Positions 9,202 through 18,061 are shown, counted from the first letter of the stretch. The stretch is DNA of 64,000 nucleotides from UBA2199 sp964628035 (GCA_964628035.1 CAZVPI010000004.1:99636-163635), one strand, 5' to 3'. Notes: generated from the sequence alone by a model not told the origin. Numbers and translations: made by a program.

Positions 9202-10329
9202 TTACTGCATCATGTTCAGTTTCTTTCCCACGGCCGCGATCCCGCCCCCAAGCAGGGCCTTGGCGAAAAGCTCGCCGGCCGAGCCCAGCTTGGCCTTGCG
9301 CAGCGCCAGCCTGGTCTGTTCGATTTGCGACTGTTCCCAGGAAACCATGGGCCCGACCGCTGCGAGTCCCTTCATGCTCGCCTCGGCGCTTGCGACGTCG
9401 CCCAGACCGATATGGGCCTGCACCATCAGGGCAAAGGCGTGGGCGAGCCTGGGGAAATCCTCGCGCCAGGCGCGCAACAGGCCCAAGGCTTCACCGAATT
9501 GCCGGCGCGCCAGGAACAAAACCGCCTGCTGCATGATCTCGTCGGGAACGGAATAGTAAATGCCGCTTCTTGCCGCTCTTTCGCGTTTGAGCATGGCGGC
9601 CGCCGCCTCGACTCCCTCGTCTTTCGCCAGCCGCCCATATTCATCCACCAATGATCGTTTCACGTCCACGAGACCGCTTGCCTCATCCTGGAGCGCGGGA
9701 GCGCCCTTTCCCAGATACATCCTGGCACATTCCAGCATCCGGTCGCGGCCGGCGGCGATATCGGCCGCCGTGTTGGGGACGCGCAGGTCGGGCGGGATGC
9801 CGACGCCGTCCCAGCAGACGCCCTCGCGGTCCCGGCTCTCCCTGAAGGACAGCCACAGGGGCCAGCCGTTGGGCATCCTTTCGGGAAACTGCGATGAAAA
9901 GGCCCCCTCGGTGGTTTCGCCCACCACCGTCACGTGCGGCAGCACGCGCATGGCCATGGTCAGGCCCTCGGCGGCGCTGGCGCTGATGCGGTCGGCCAGC
10001 AGCACCGTGGGCCCGGTGAACTGCAGCGGCCCTGAGGGCCCCACGTTGCGGAATTCCGCGAACCAGAAATCGTCATGTTCCGGGCCGTAACGGGTCCGGT
10101 TTGTTGCGAAGTGCCGCCGGCGGTCGGCCAAGCGGCCGGCCACGATCTCCACGGCCCGGCCGGCGCCGCCCGGATTGTTGCGCACGTCGACGACCATGAC
10201 CCTGGCCTTGTGGGGTCCGGCCATGAAGGCGTCGATGGTCTGGGTGATCGGCTCCAGGCCGTCCTTCAGGTCGCCGATGTATAGGTAGCCGGCCCCTCGC
10301 GCCAGCCGCCCGGTGGGGCCTTTTCTATG
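9202..10329 (-). pseudogene. N-terminally truncated S41 (C-terminal processing-type) peptidase
   Basis: The frame holds the S41 core: GYLYIGDL, VVDVRNNPGG, and the catalytic Ser in ISASAAEG. After it come GIGIPPD-type sequence (GVGIPPDLRVP) and an alpha-helical region. The normal N-terminal signal peptide and PDZ/bundle region are missing: homologous sequence begins only 35 residues before the first ATG (10224) and runs straight into the 3' end of the slipin gene (stop 10325-10327). No SD is present at any start. A deletion that joined the two genes would explain this; the protein is unlikely to be secreted or active. Confidence 0.65.
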
Positions 10330-11074
10330 TGCCGCCCTGCAGCTTCTTCACGATCGAGGCGAACTCGGTGGGCACCAGGATGATCAGGCTGTTCTGCTCG
10401 GCGCCGATTTCCTGCCACGTCTGCAGCTGCCGCAGCATGATCGCATTGGAGGACTCGGCCATCGTCTTGGCGGCGTCGGCGAACTTCTTGCTCGCCTCTT
10501 CCTCGGCCGACGCCTTGACCAGACGCGAGCGCTTCTCGCGCACCGCCTCGGATTCCTTGGCCATGGCGCGCTTCATGTTGTCGGGCAGTTCGATGTTCTT
10601 GATCTCGACGCTGATGATGTTGATGCCCCACTCGTCGGTCGGGCCCTGCAGCGCCACCAGCACTTCCTTGCCGATCTGGTCCTTGTTGGCCAGCAGCGTG
10701 TCCAGGTCGTACTTGCCCAGGATGTCCCGCAGCTTGGACTGGGCCAGCAGGGTGGACGCCATGCTGAAGTTCTCGACGGCGATGATCGACTTGGGCGCGT
10801 CGAAGATCTTGTAATAGACCACGGCGTCGATCTTGACCGGCACCGAGTCCTTGGTCATGATCTCCTGGGGGATGACGTCCATGGTGCGGATGCGCAGGTC
10901 GACGCGCCGCACGTACTCCAGGACGGGGATGATGATGTTCAGGCCGGGTTGGATCTGCCGCACGAACTTGCCCAGGCGGAAGACCACGCCGCTCTGCCAT
11001 TGCGACACGATGCGGATCCCCAGCAGGCAGATAATCCCGACAATGACCGCCACAATCGTCAGCAGATCGGGCAT
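10325..11074 (-). CDS. Slipin/stomatin-like SPFH membrane protein
   Basis: 249 aa. ATG 11074 has AAGGAGG 6 nt upstream. One N-terminal membrane segment (LLTIVAVIVGIICLLGI), then the band-7 domain: SGVVFRLGKF, PGLNIIIPVLEYVRRVDLR, MTKDSVPVKIDAVVYYKI, with the helical ARA-type region SEAVREKRSRLVKASAEEEA. Slipins form oligomeric membrane scaffolds and are usually paired with an NfeD-like protein; no nfeD gene is adjacent here. Its 3' end is fused to the truncated S41 remnant, so the original partner may have been lost. Confidence 0.9.
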   Translation of the reverse strand: MPDLLTIVAVIVGIICLLGIRIVSQWQSGVVFRLGKFVRQIQPGLNIIIPVLEYVRRVDLRIRTMDVIPQEIMTKDSVPVKIDAVVYYKIFDAPKSIIAVENFSMASTLLAQSKLRDILGKYDLDTLLANKDQIGKEVLVALQGPTDEWGINIISVEIKNIELPDNMKRAMAKESEAVREKRSRLVKASAEEEASKKFADAAKTMAESSNAIMLRQLQTWQEIGAEQNSLIILVPTEFASIVKKLQGGT

Positions 11075-11317
11075 GAGCACCTCCTTGTTCGCGCAGCGAC
11101 AAACGACACTTCGCCGGCACCGGGCATGATCCCCGACGCGCGCCGCGCCAATGGATTGTACGACACAATCGCCGAAAGGGCAATCGCCGGCGAGCGGGAC
11201 GGCCCTGCGGTGCAACCCGGCAACAAGCCCTGCCGGCCAGGCTCTTGGTGCCCGGGAGCATGGCCAGCCGGCTACGGCGCCCCCAAGGCGGCGGCCATGC
11301 AGGAAGAGCCTGCCTGA

Positions 11318-11480
11318 TTGATCGACGACCGTTACGCGCCAGACGGGACCGCTGCGATCCGGACCCGCTGGCGCCTGTTCACCGACCGGGTCATGGGCGG
11401 GATCTCCGACGGCGCCTCGAACCTGGAGACCATGGCTGGGCGCTGGCCCTTGCGTCCCGCGGCCATGGGCTGGCACGTGT
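11318..11480 (+). pseudogene. Remnant of a CIA30-family protein
   Basis: The frame reads RWRLFTDRVMGGISDGASNLE, which matches the N-terminal signature of CIA30/NDUFAF1-like proteins (W..x.DxVMGGxSxG). After AGRWPL the sequence no longer follows the family and soon runs into the convergent gene at 11534. Only about 50 residues of a roughly 170-residue domain are left, so this is a decayed fragment. Confidence 0.5.
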
Positions 11481-11533
11481 TTTTCAAGAGAAATACCCAC
11501 AATGGCCAAGGCCGCCCCCAAACCTCCAATCCT

Positions 11534-12703
11534 CTAGCCGCGGCGGAAAAGACGCTTGAAAAAACCCAGGATGCCGCGTCCGGATGGCCGAGGCGAAATG
11601 CCGCCGGGACCCTTCAGGGCACTGAGGATGGCCTCGGTGTCCACCTCCCGTGCCACCATGTCGATGATGGAGGCGATCTTCTCGTCTTCCTCGGGCTCGG
11701 TCTTGAACAGGCCGCGGGAAAGCTTCAGCGCCGAGCCCTCCAGGCTGCTGCCGGTGAAATAAAGCGGGATCCCCGCCGCAGCGCAAGCCGCCTGCCGCCG
11801 CGGGTCGGGAGCTCCGCCGCACACCACCAGGACGGGAGGGCAGGGGCCGCCCGAGAGCCGCGACACGATCACGGCGTCGATCAGTTCGGGCCGGGTGCGG
11901 CTCACCAGCAGCGCCTTGCCCGGGCCCGCCTCCACGTTCTGCAGCACCTCCTCCGACGAATCGAAGGCGGCGATGAACCCCGATCCGGCGCCCACGGGGG
12001 CGGGCGCGGCCTGGGAGAGCGGCGACGCGCCGATCTCGCGGGTGATCGTGGAGATCGACGGCCGGGCGATCCGCTCCTCGAAGGGGAGGATGCCGAAAAT
12101 CGGGATGCCCCTGGCAACGAACCACTGGCGCAGCACCGCCGACACCGATTCCATCTTGGCCGGCAGGACCCGGTTGATCACCACTCCCAGCAGGGGAACG
12201 TCATGAGCTTTGAACATCTCGTGGCAGAGGCAGAAGCTGTCGATGGTGCTCCCGACCCCCCCGTCGAGGACCAGGATGACCGGGATCCCGAGCAGGGACG
12301 CCACCTTGGCGTTGCCCAGGTCGAACACCGAGCCCACGCCCGGATGACCGGTCCCCTCCACCAGGACCAGGCTGCTGTTTTTCCGAAACTCCCTGAATGC
12401 CCGCCTGACGGCTTCCTTCATACCGCGCGGCTCGCCCGTCCGCACGTACCTTTCGGCCGCGCCGCGGGACGCCAGCATGGGGGTGGATTCGCTGAGTGGG
12501 AAGGACAGCCCGAGCGCCCGGGAGATGAACCAGGCGTCCTGCCCGACCGATTGGCCATCAACAACCGTGATCTTCTGGCCCAAGGGCTTGAAAAACGACA
12601 CGCCGCCCTCGACCCGGGCTTGAAAAGCGCCGGCCAGCCCCAGGCAAAGAGTCGTCTTGCCGGCATCCTTGCCCGATCCGGCGACAAAGAGCCCCCGGGT
12701 CAT
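11534..12703 (-). CDS. BioD-like P-loop ATPase with DRTGG-type domain
   Basis: 389 aa. Residues 8-19 hold a Walker A of the dethiobiotin-synthetase type (AGSGKDAGKTTL). The first 220 residues follow the BioD fold (VLVEGTGHPGVGSVFDLGN, LGVVINRV). Residues about 225-350 resemble the DRTGG domain found at the N-terminus of some phosphotransacetylases (KALLVSRTRPELIDAVIVSRL). No acyltransferase domain is attached, so it is a stand-alone regulator-like ATPase of the cobyrinate/phosphotransacetylase N-domain type. ATG 12703 has AGGTGG upstream. Single gene; no metabolic partner adjacent. Confidence 0.8.
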   Translation of the reverse strand: MTRGLFVAGSGKDAGKTTLCLGLAGAFQARVEGGVSFFKPLGQKITVVDGQSVGQDAWFISRALGLSFPLSESTPMLASRGAAERYVRTGEPRGMKEAVRRAFREFRKNSSLVLVEGTGHPGVGSVFDLGNAKVASLLGIPVILVLDGGVGSTIDSFCLCHEMFKAHDVPLLGVVINRVLPAKMESVSAVLRQWFVARGIPIFGILPFEERIARPSISTITREIGASPLSQAAPAPVGAGSGFIAAFDSSEEVLQNVEAGPGKALLVSRTRPELIDAVIVSRLSGGPCPPVLVVCGGAPDPRRQAACAAAGIPLYFTGSSLEGSALKLSRGLFKTEPEEDEKIASIIDMVAREVDTEAILSALKGPGGISPRPSGRGILGFFKRLFRRG

Positions 12704-12959
12704 TGCCCACCTGCTGAATGAGGAAAACAGTCGAACCTGTGCGTCCTATGCGGCGACACGGCCATCCTCCACCTCCACATGAAGCAGATTGTAGCGAAAA
12801 GAGGTCGCAGGTGCAAAGGAGTGACGGGGTTCACATCGTGGGATCCAATGTGGGGCCGGGTTCACTATCGGGCATTCGACTGACAACAAGATCTACCCGC
12901 AAGGCCCTTGATGTTTCCCTGCCGTGGATTTCCCTCGCCCACTTTTTTGCAATAGGGGA

Positions 12960-13233
12960 ATGAAAAGAGCCTGTGCCCCTGCCGTTCGCTTCGTGACATC
13001 GGCCTTGCTCCTGGCCCTGGCGCTGCCGATCGCGGCCACCGTCTGGTGCCACGACTACACCATGTGGCGGGTGACCGGCGGCGACGCCAACAACATGACC
13101 ACGGCCGTACTGTCCGCCATCCCTGGCAGGGGCCGTGCGCTGGGTGACGGACAAGCCGTATGTCGCTGCCGCCGTTCCCGTCATTGCGAATTTCACCCAG
13201 CTGGAAGAGCACCTCTCCAGGCATCGCTCCTGA
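12960..13233 (+). pseudogene. Signal-peptide gene with a frameshift
   Basis: ATG 12960 begins a clear signal peptide (RFVTSALLLALALPIAATVW) followed by HDYTMWRVTGGDANNMTTAVL. Near 13125-13132 coding character moves to the next frame, which reads AVRWVTDKPYVAAAVPVI and NFTQLEEHLSRHRS to TGA at 13231. A single-base change would fuse the two into one protein of about 90 residues. Family not recognised. It may be a real frameshift mutation or a sequence error. Confidence 0.45.
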
Positions 13234-13372
13234 ACCGTTGATCCCGGCGGGAAGCACCGGGGTTAGATCTCGATTTTGGACCATTCCGTCATTCAAGCGC
13301 TTATGAGTCAAACCATAACCAATGAGCCCAATAATTTCCAAAGACCGTCCCCAGGCTCAGGCTCCTCCTCTG

Positions 13373-14884
13373 TCAGCTGCGCTTCTCAATGCCGCGGATC
13401 AGGTCGCGGAAGATGAAGATGTGGAACGGCAGGAAAAAATACCAATTGAGCTTGCCCAGCCATGTCTTCGTGTAATAGTGGGCGTGGAGGGAGAGGCGGC
13501 GGAGCTCGCCCAGGTCCTCTACGTTGAACTCCAGCCAGGCCTTGCCCGGCAGCTTCATCTCGGCGCGCAGCAGCAGCCTACGGTCGGGAACGAGCTCCTC
13601 CACGCGCCAGAAGTCGATCACGTCGTGCACACGCAGGGTGGCGTGGCTGCGGCGGCCGCGCGCCGTGCCGATGCCCAGCAGCAGGCGGTCGAGCAGGCCG
13701 CGCAGGCGCCAGAGAAAGCTGCTGCGGAACCAGCCCTGCCTGCCGCCGATGCGGCAGACGGACGCGAACAGCGCCGAGGCCGGCTTGCCGCTCTCCAGCG
13801 AGTAAGCCTTGCCGTACTGGGGCGGCTCGGGCAGCTGCTCCAGCTTCATGGCCAGCTCGAAGGCGGGCGGCCAGGAATCGGACCAGCGGGTGTGGATGCG
13901 GTCCTGCTCCTCGCGCGACAGCGCCCGCACCAGGGCCTCGCGATACGGGATCGTCGGGAAGGGCAGGAAGCGGCGGATCTCCGCCTCCTTGCAGACGACC
14001 TCGTAGTGGATGCTGCGGATCAGGTTGCGGATGACCGAGGCCGGCACCGGGACGATCAGCGAGGCCGCGTAGGCGTAGAAGGAGGTGCTGGCGAGCGGGA
14101 CGTGCAGGCAGAGGATGCGCCTGCGGACGATCTCCTTCTGTGCGCGCAGCATGTCGCGGTAGGTCAGGACGTCGGGGCCGCCGATGTCGAAGGAGCGGCC
14201 CGCCGTTTCGTCGATCTCCAGGACGCCGACCAGGTACTTGATCACGTCGCGGACGGCGATCGGCTGGCACAGCGTCCTCGTCCAGGGCGGCAGCGGGATG
14301 AGGCGCAGCCGGCGCACCAGGCCGGCGATGATCTCGTAGGAGGCGCTGCCCGAGCCGATGATGATGGCGGCGCGCAGGATGGTCGGGGCCGCCGGCCCCC
14401 GCTTCAGCTCCTCGGCGACCTGCATGCGGCTGTGCAGGTGGGGCGACAGCGGCCCGCGCACGTCGCCCAGGCCGCCCAGGTAGATGACGCGCCGCACCTT
14501 CTGGCGGGCGGCGGCCAGGCGGAAGTTGCGCGCCGCCTCCAGGTCGGCGGCGGCGAAGCGCCGGGCGCTGAGCATCAGCGAGTGGATCAGGTAGTAGGCG
14601 GTGTCGATCCCGGCCAGGGCGGCATCGAGCGTCTCAGGCTTCAGGGCGTCGGCTTCGACCCACTCGGCCTCGGGCCACTTGGCCTGGTAGGCGGGGGCGT
14701 CGGCGCGGGTGACGGCGCGCACGCGGTAGCCGCGGCGGGCCAGCTCGGGGACCAGCCGGCCGCCGACGTAGCCGGTGGCGCCGGTGACCAGGATCGGCCC
14801 CCTTTCCGGGCGCGGCGTCGTCTCCAGCTCGTCGCAAAAGAAATCCTGCTCCTCCATGGTTGTCGGCTGGGGCTTCCCCGGCAC
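13373..14884 (-). CDS. NAD(P)-binding SDR-type protein with DUF2867 domain
   Basis: 503 aa. The N-terminal half is an atypical short-chain dehydrogenase/epimerase fold with dinucleotide motif VTGATGYVGGRL; the C-terminal 160 residues match DUF2867 (VHDVIDFWRVEELVPDRRLLL, LPGKAWLEFNVE), often seen in this fusion. Reaction unknown; probably a cytoplasmic or membrane-associated oxidoreductase. The start is GTG 14884, because a promoter places transcription start exactly on it; ATG 14857 lies inside and has no SD. The C-terminus (KLNWYFFLPFHIFIFRDLI) is hydrophobic and may touch the membrane. Confidence 0.85.
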   Translation of the reverse strand: MPGKPQPTTMEEQDFFCDELETTPRPERGPILVTGATGYVGGRLVPELARRGYRVRAVTRADAPAYQAKWPEAEWVEADALKPETLDAALAGIDTAYYLIHSLMLSARRFAAADLEAARNFRLAAARQKVRRVIYLGGLGDVRGPLSPHLHSRMQVAEELKRGPAAPTILRAAIIIGSGSASYEIIAGLVRRLRLIPLPPWTRTLCQPIAVRDVIKYLVGVLEIDETAGRSFDIGGPDVLTYRDMLRAQKEIVRRRILCLHVPLASTSFYAYAASLIVPVPASVIRNLIRSIHYEVVCKEAEIRRFLPFPTIPYREALVRALSREEQDRIHTRWSDSWPPAFELAMKLEQLPEPPQYGKAYSLESGKPASALFASVCRIGGRQGWFRSSFLWRLRGLLDRLLLGIGTARGRRSHATLRVHDVIDFWRVEELVPDRRLLLRAEMKLPGKAWLEFNVEDLGELRRLSLHAHYYTKTWLGKLNWYFFLPFHIFIFRDLIRGIEKRS

Positions 14885-14890
14885 GCAGAC

Positions 14891-14918
14891 ATCATAGCAA
14901 ACCGGCGTGGATTAGCAA
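14891..14918 (-). promoter_or_regulatory. Leaderless promoter of the SDR-DUF2867 gene
   Basis: On the minus strand TTGCTA (14918-14913), a 16-nt spacer and TATGAT (14896-14891) end 6 nt before GTG 14884, so +1 should be the G of the start codon. No SD exists. Confidence 0.6.
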
Positions 14919-14953
14919 GAGTGGCGAGGCCGGTTCGCTGGAAGTGCGTCAAG

Positions 14954-15043
14954 GCTCGACGTTCGAGGATCGTCGTCCGACGTCCAGCGTCCATGTCTCG
15001 AGCTCGCTTTTTTCCATTCCGAATCACGAGGTACGAATCACGA
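14954..15043. repeat. Heptamer arrays, GTCCGAC and ATCACGA families
   Basis: Six units in exact 7-bp register from 14954 to 14995 (gctcgac, gttcgag, gatcgtc, gtccgac, gtccagc, gtccatg). A second run follows at 15016-15043 (attccga, atcacga, ggtacga, atcacga). A looser GTCACTGACAC-like stretch follows at 15060-15090. It lies just beyond the SDR promoter. Confidence 0.75.
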
Positions 15044-15197
15044 TAGCTCGCCGATCTCTTGATGACACCGTCACTGACACGGACACGCATTTTTCAGGTA
15101 AGAAAATCAGGTACATGGCGACTTATCCAATGGAAGCGGAAAAGCATCAACGCAACCAAGGAGGCTGAGAAGGAAGGAGAAGACGAAAACCTGGCTG

Positions 15198-15422
15198 ATG
15201 GCTTCGGGAGTGGCGGCCGCGCCGGCCTTCGCCGCCTTCCTCTACACCGCCAAGCCCGCCGTGCTCAGGGGGCTGAACCTGGGCGGAGGCGTGGCCGCGG
15301 CGCTCGTCGTCTGGCTGGCCCTGCGCTGACGCAAGCCACTGTCACCGCGGGCGCGCATCGTCCTGGGCATCGGCGTCGGCGCCGCGCTTCTGCCCGGCTT
15401 CGCCGTCTATTTCATGTCCTAG
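15198..15422 (+). pseudogene. Small membrane protein gene interrupted by in-frame TGA
   Basis: From ATG 15198 the frame codes two hydrophobic segments (VAAAPAFAAFLY, GGVAAALVVWLAL), hits TGA at 15327, then continues in the same frame with RKPLSPRARIVLGI and a third segment ending PGFAVYFMS at TAG 15420. Reading through gives a 74-residue three-segment membrane protein. No selenocysteine context is evident, so a nonsense mutation is the simplest explanation. Confidence 0.4.
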
Positions 15423-15607
15423 GTTTCGGGCTTCTGCCGGGCGCGGCGATGGGATAGAATGGGCGCATGGCGCAAGGTGTCAGGAAAGGCGAACGCCAAG
15501 GGAATTCCTTCGAAAAAACGACCCGCCTTTCACCCCATGCCCCTCCCCCTGTGCCAAGGGCATGGCGCCGACCCTGCACCTTATGCCATGCGCCTTACGC
15601 CGAGACC

Positions 15608-16792
15608 TCAGACTTTGGCTAGCGCTTGATCCAAATCGGCGATGATGTCCTTCAGGTCCTCGATGCCGACGGAAAAGCGCACCAGCCCGTCCGTGATGCC
15701 CGCCGCCGCGCGCTTGTCCTTCGCCATCTTGGAGTGGGTCATGGAGGCCGGGTGCTGGATCAGGGTCTCGATGCCGCCCAGCGAGACGGCCAGCATGGCC
15801 AGGCGCACGTTGTCCATCAGCACCTTGCCCGCCTTCAGCCCGCCTTTGAGCTCGAAGCTGATCATGGCGCCCGGGCCGTCCATCTGCTTCTTGGCCAGCT
15901 CGTGCTGCGGGTGCGATTGCAGCCCCGGGTACTTGACCCATGCCACCTTGGGGTGGCGCTCCAGGTACCCGGCGACCTGCCGGGCGTTCTCCTGGGCGCG
16001 TTGCATGCGCAGCGCCAGGGTCTTCAAGCCGCGCAGCACCAGGTAGGCCTGATGCGGGTCCATGTTGCCGCCCATGCCGATCATGGCCTGGCGCACGGTG
16101 TTGTACAGCTCCTCGTCGCGGGCGACGATCATGCCGGCGACGATGTCGGCGTGGCCGTTGATGAACTTGGTCATGGAGTGGAAGACGACGTCGGCGCCCA
16201 TCTCGATGGGCCGCTGCAGGTAGGGGCTGCAGAAGGTGTTGTCGACCACCATCACCAGCTCGTGCTCGCGGGCGATGGCGCTGAGGGCGCGGATGTCGCT
16301 GAGCTCCATGGTGGGGTTGGTCGGGGTCTCGACGTACAGCATGCGCGTCTCGGGGCGGATGGCGGCGCGCACGGCGTCCAGGTCGGCGGTGCTGAGGTAG
16401 GTGCTCTCGACGCCGAACTTCTTGAAATAAGACTCCATGATGCCGCGCGAGGGGCCGTAGACGGCGGCGGTGGAGACGATGTGGTCGCCGGACTTGAGGA
16501 AGGCGACGTAAAGGGTCGAGACGGCGGCCATGCCCGAGGCGACGGCGACGCCGCCGAAGCCCTTCTCCAGGAGGGCGACCTGCCGCTCCAGGGCGGCGAT
16601 GGTCGGGTTGCCGATGCGCGTGTAGATGAAGCCGTCGCTCTCGCCGGCGAAGCAGCGGGCACCGTGGTCGGCGCTCTTGAAGGCGAAGGTCGAGGTCTGG
16701 TAGATCGGCACCGTGGCGCTGCCCAGGGGATCGGCCTCGACGCCGCCGTGGATCAATAGGCTATTGAAGCCCAGGTTTACTTGCTCGCTCAT
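15608..16792 (-). CDS. Cys/Met-metabolism PLP enzyme (cystathionine gamma-lyase/methionine gamma-lyase family)
   Basis: 394 aa, full length for the trans-sulfuration family. PLP-binding motif with Schiff-base Lys209 (HSMTKFINGH), Tyr112 in VYGPSR, YTRIGNPT at 57-64 and VDNTFCSPYLQRP at 183-195. True methionine gamma-lyases carry a Cys right after the YG motif; here the equivalent position is Pro114, so a cystathionine gamma-lyase/synthase or homocysteine-processing role is more likely. ATG 16792 has GAGAG upstream and a strong promoter 43 nt away. Single cytoplasmic gene. Confidence 0.9.
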   Translation of the reverse strand: MSEQVNLGFNSLLIHGGVEADPLGSATVPIYQTSTFAFKSADHGARCFAGESDGFIYTRIGNPTIAALERQVALLEKGFGGVAVASGMAAVSTLYVAFLKSGDHIVSTAAVYGPSRGIMESYFKKFGVESTYLSTADLDAVRAAIRPETRMLYVETPTNPTMELSDIRALSAIAREHELVMVVDNTFCSPYLQRPIEMGADVVFHSMTKFINGHADIVAGMIVARDEELYNTVRQAMIGMGGNMDPHQAYLVLRGLKTLALRMQRAQENARQVAGYLERHPKVAWVKYPGLQSHPQHELAKKQMDGPGAMISFELKGGLKAGKVLMDNVRLAMLAVSLGGIETLIQHPASMTHSKMAKDKRAAAGITDGLVRFSVGIEDLKDIIADLDQALAKV

Positions 16793-16834
16793 TTTTCTCT
16801 CGGAAAGATGGGTGGATTTTGGGGTTGAGGAGCG

Positions 16835-16863
16835 ATTGTACCATAATGACCGGGGCAGTTCAA
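16835..16863 (-). promoter_or_regulatory. Sigma70-type promoter for the PLP enzyme gene
   Basis: TTGAAC (16863-16858), a 17-nt spacer and TACAAT (16840-16835) lie on the minus strand, about 35 nt before the expected leader and start at 16792. Confidence 0.7.
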
Positions 16864-16997
16864 GGAGAGCTGGACCTGCGTGGACGGCAGTGGAGACAAA
16901 AACCAGGGGCTCCATGTTCCGGGTACCAAGTCAACACGGTGTACCATTCTCCTTGAGTCAGCTGGGATGGGTCGAACTCTCGACTCAGAAGATAAAG

Positions 16998-17142
16998 AAG
17001 CAGGGAACGACAGGGCCACCAAGGCTTTTTCAAGGGAAAGGCAGAGGGAAGACAATGTGGGACAGAGACCCTGGAAAGGTCTCCCCCGCTCTCTCTCCCC
17101 TTTTTCTTCCCTCCCTCCTCCCTCTGTCCTCCCTGGGCATCG
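16998..17142. repeat. Purine arm/pyrimidine arm heptamer element
   Basis: Purine-rich units near AGGGAA run from 16998 to 17053 (agcaggg, aacgaca, gggaaag, gcagagg, gaagaca). A complementary pyrimidine arm runs from about 17088 to 17142 (tctcccc, tttttct, tccctcc, ctcctcc, ctctgtc). The two could fold into a long imperfect hairpin directly beyond the stop of the gene at 17148. Confidence 0.65.
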
Positions 17143-17147
17143 GATCA

Positions 17148-17378
17148 TTATTCCAGTATTATCTGGATCATGCGCACGATGTCCCAGGTAAGCCAGGCCA
17201 GCAGCGCCGCCAGCAGAAGCAGGTCCCAGGGGAAGCGCACCCTCAAGCGGCGGCAGGCCAGCCTGGCGAGCAGCCGCGATTCGAGCCCGGTATCGAGCGG
17301 CTGCGGCCGAACGGAGGAATCGAGCCCTGACAGGCGCTGCAACAGCCTTTCGTCTCCGTTTTCGTTGCGTTCAATCAT
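17148..17378 (-). CDS. Small membrane protein paired with ECF sigma factor
   Basis: 76 aa. ATG 17378 overlaps the sigma-factor stop by 8 nt, so translation is probably coupled. The N-terminal 45 residues are soluble (ERNENGDERLLQRLSGLD) and one membrane helix lies near the C-terminus (FPWDLLLLAALLAWLTW). Size, topology and position suit a short anti-sigma factor or sigma accessory protein, but no zinc-finger HxxxCxxC motif is present, so this is inferred from context only. Confidence 0.75.
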   Translation of the reverse strand: MIERNENGDERLLQRLSGLDSSVRPQPLDTGLESRLLARLACRRLRVRFPWDLLLLAALLAWLTWDIVRMIQIILE

Positions 17379-17949
17379 GTTGCCCCCCCCGCTCCGCGTT
17401 CCCCTCATCGGCCAGCGCCGCCTTCAGCGCCTTGAGCGCTCGCGACAGGCGCTGGCGCAGCGTGGCCTGCGAAACCCCGGCCACCCCGGCCGCCTCCTCG
17501 CGCGTCAACCCCTCGATGGCGACCAGCACGACCGCCTCGCGATAGATGCGCGGCAGCCCAGCCAAGGCGCTCTCCAGCACCGTCTCCCTTTCCGAGAGCA
17601 ACATTGTGTCCGGAGGTCCGACGGCAGGCGCCGCGCGGACCTGGAGCCGGCCCAGCTCGTTCAGGTAATGCTCGTCGCGGCTGCGCCAGCGGCAGTGGCT
17701 GAAGAACAGGTTGCGGGCGATGGTGAAGAGCCAGGGCAGCAGGCGGCTGTCCGGGCGCAGCGTGTGCAGCTTCGCCGCAGCCCGGCACCACACCTCCGAA
17801 CTCAGGTCCTGGGCCGTTTCGCGGCATCCGGAAAGGCGGGCGAGGTAGGCGTACAGGCGGGGCTGGCAGCGGACGTACAGGGAGCGCAGGGCTCCCGCGT
17901 CCCCGCGGCGCAGCGCCTCAAGCCATGCCTGTTCCTCGTCCCCGGACAT
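17371..17949 (-). CDS. ECF (sigma70 family) RNA polymerase sigma factor
   Basis: 192 aa. Region 2 spans residues about 20-85 (YAYLARLSGCRETAQDLSSEVW and PWLFTIARNLFFSHCRWRSR). Region 4 spans about 125-178 (LPRIYREAVVLVAIEGLTREEAAGVAGVSQ, TLRQRLSRALKAL). It directs polymerase to a stress or envelope regulon together with the overlapping membrane gene. ATG 17949 follows a GGGGGA site; TATAAT lies 17 nt upstream of the start. A perfect palindrome covers the -35 area and separates it from a divergent membrane-protein gene. Confidence 0.9.
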   Translation of the reverse strand: MSGDEEQAWLEALRRGDAGALRSLYVRCQPRLYAYLARLSGCRETAQDLSSEVWCRAAAKLHTLRPDSRLLPWLFTIARNLFFSHCRWRSRDEHYLNELGRLQVRAAPAVGPPDTMLLSERETVLESALAGLPRIYREAVVLVAIEGLTREEAAGVAGVSQATLRQRLSRALKALKAALADEGNAERGGQHD

Positions 17950-17991
17950 CTTGTCCCCCTGGATGATTATAACGGAAAGCGGCCCTTTTTT

Positions 17992-18007
17992 GTGACCAAA
18001 CGGTCAC
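17992..18007. promoter_or_regulatory. Palindrome between divergent sigma-factor and membrane-protein genes
   Basis: GTGACC-aaac-GGTCAC is a perfect 6-bp dyad with a 4-nt centre. It sits where the -35 of the sigma gene promoter should be (TATAAT at 17971-17966, minus strand) and 55 nt before the divergent ATG 18062. It looks like an operator controlling both. Confidence 0.45.
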
Positions 18008-18061
18008 GACACCGCGGCCCCGGGCGTCACAATGGCGAAACCCGAGAAAAAGGAGGTTATC

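Noticed and set aside
15327..15329. Selenocysteine at the in-frame TGA
   Set aside because: No SECIS-like hairpin is evident directly downstream, and the position lies between membrane segments where Cys is not expected.
15608..16792. Naming the PLP enzyme methionine gamma-lyase
   Set aside because: The Cys that marks true methionine gamma-lyases is Pro114 here, so only the family is stated.
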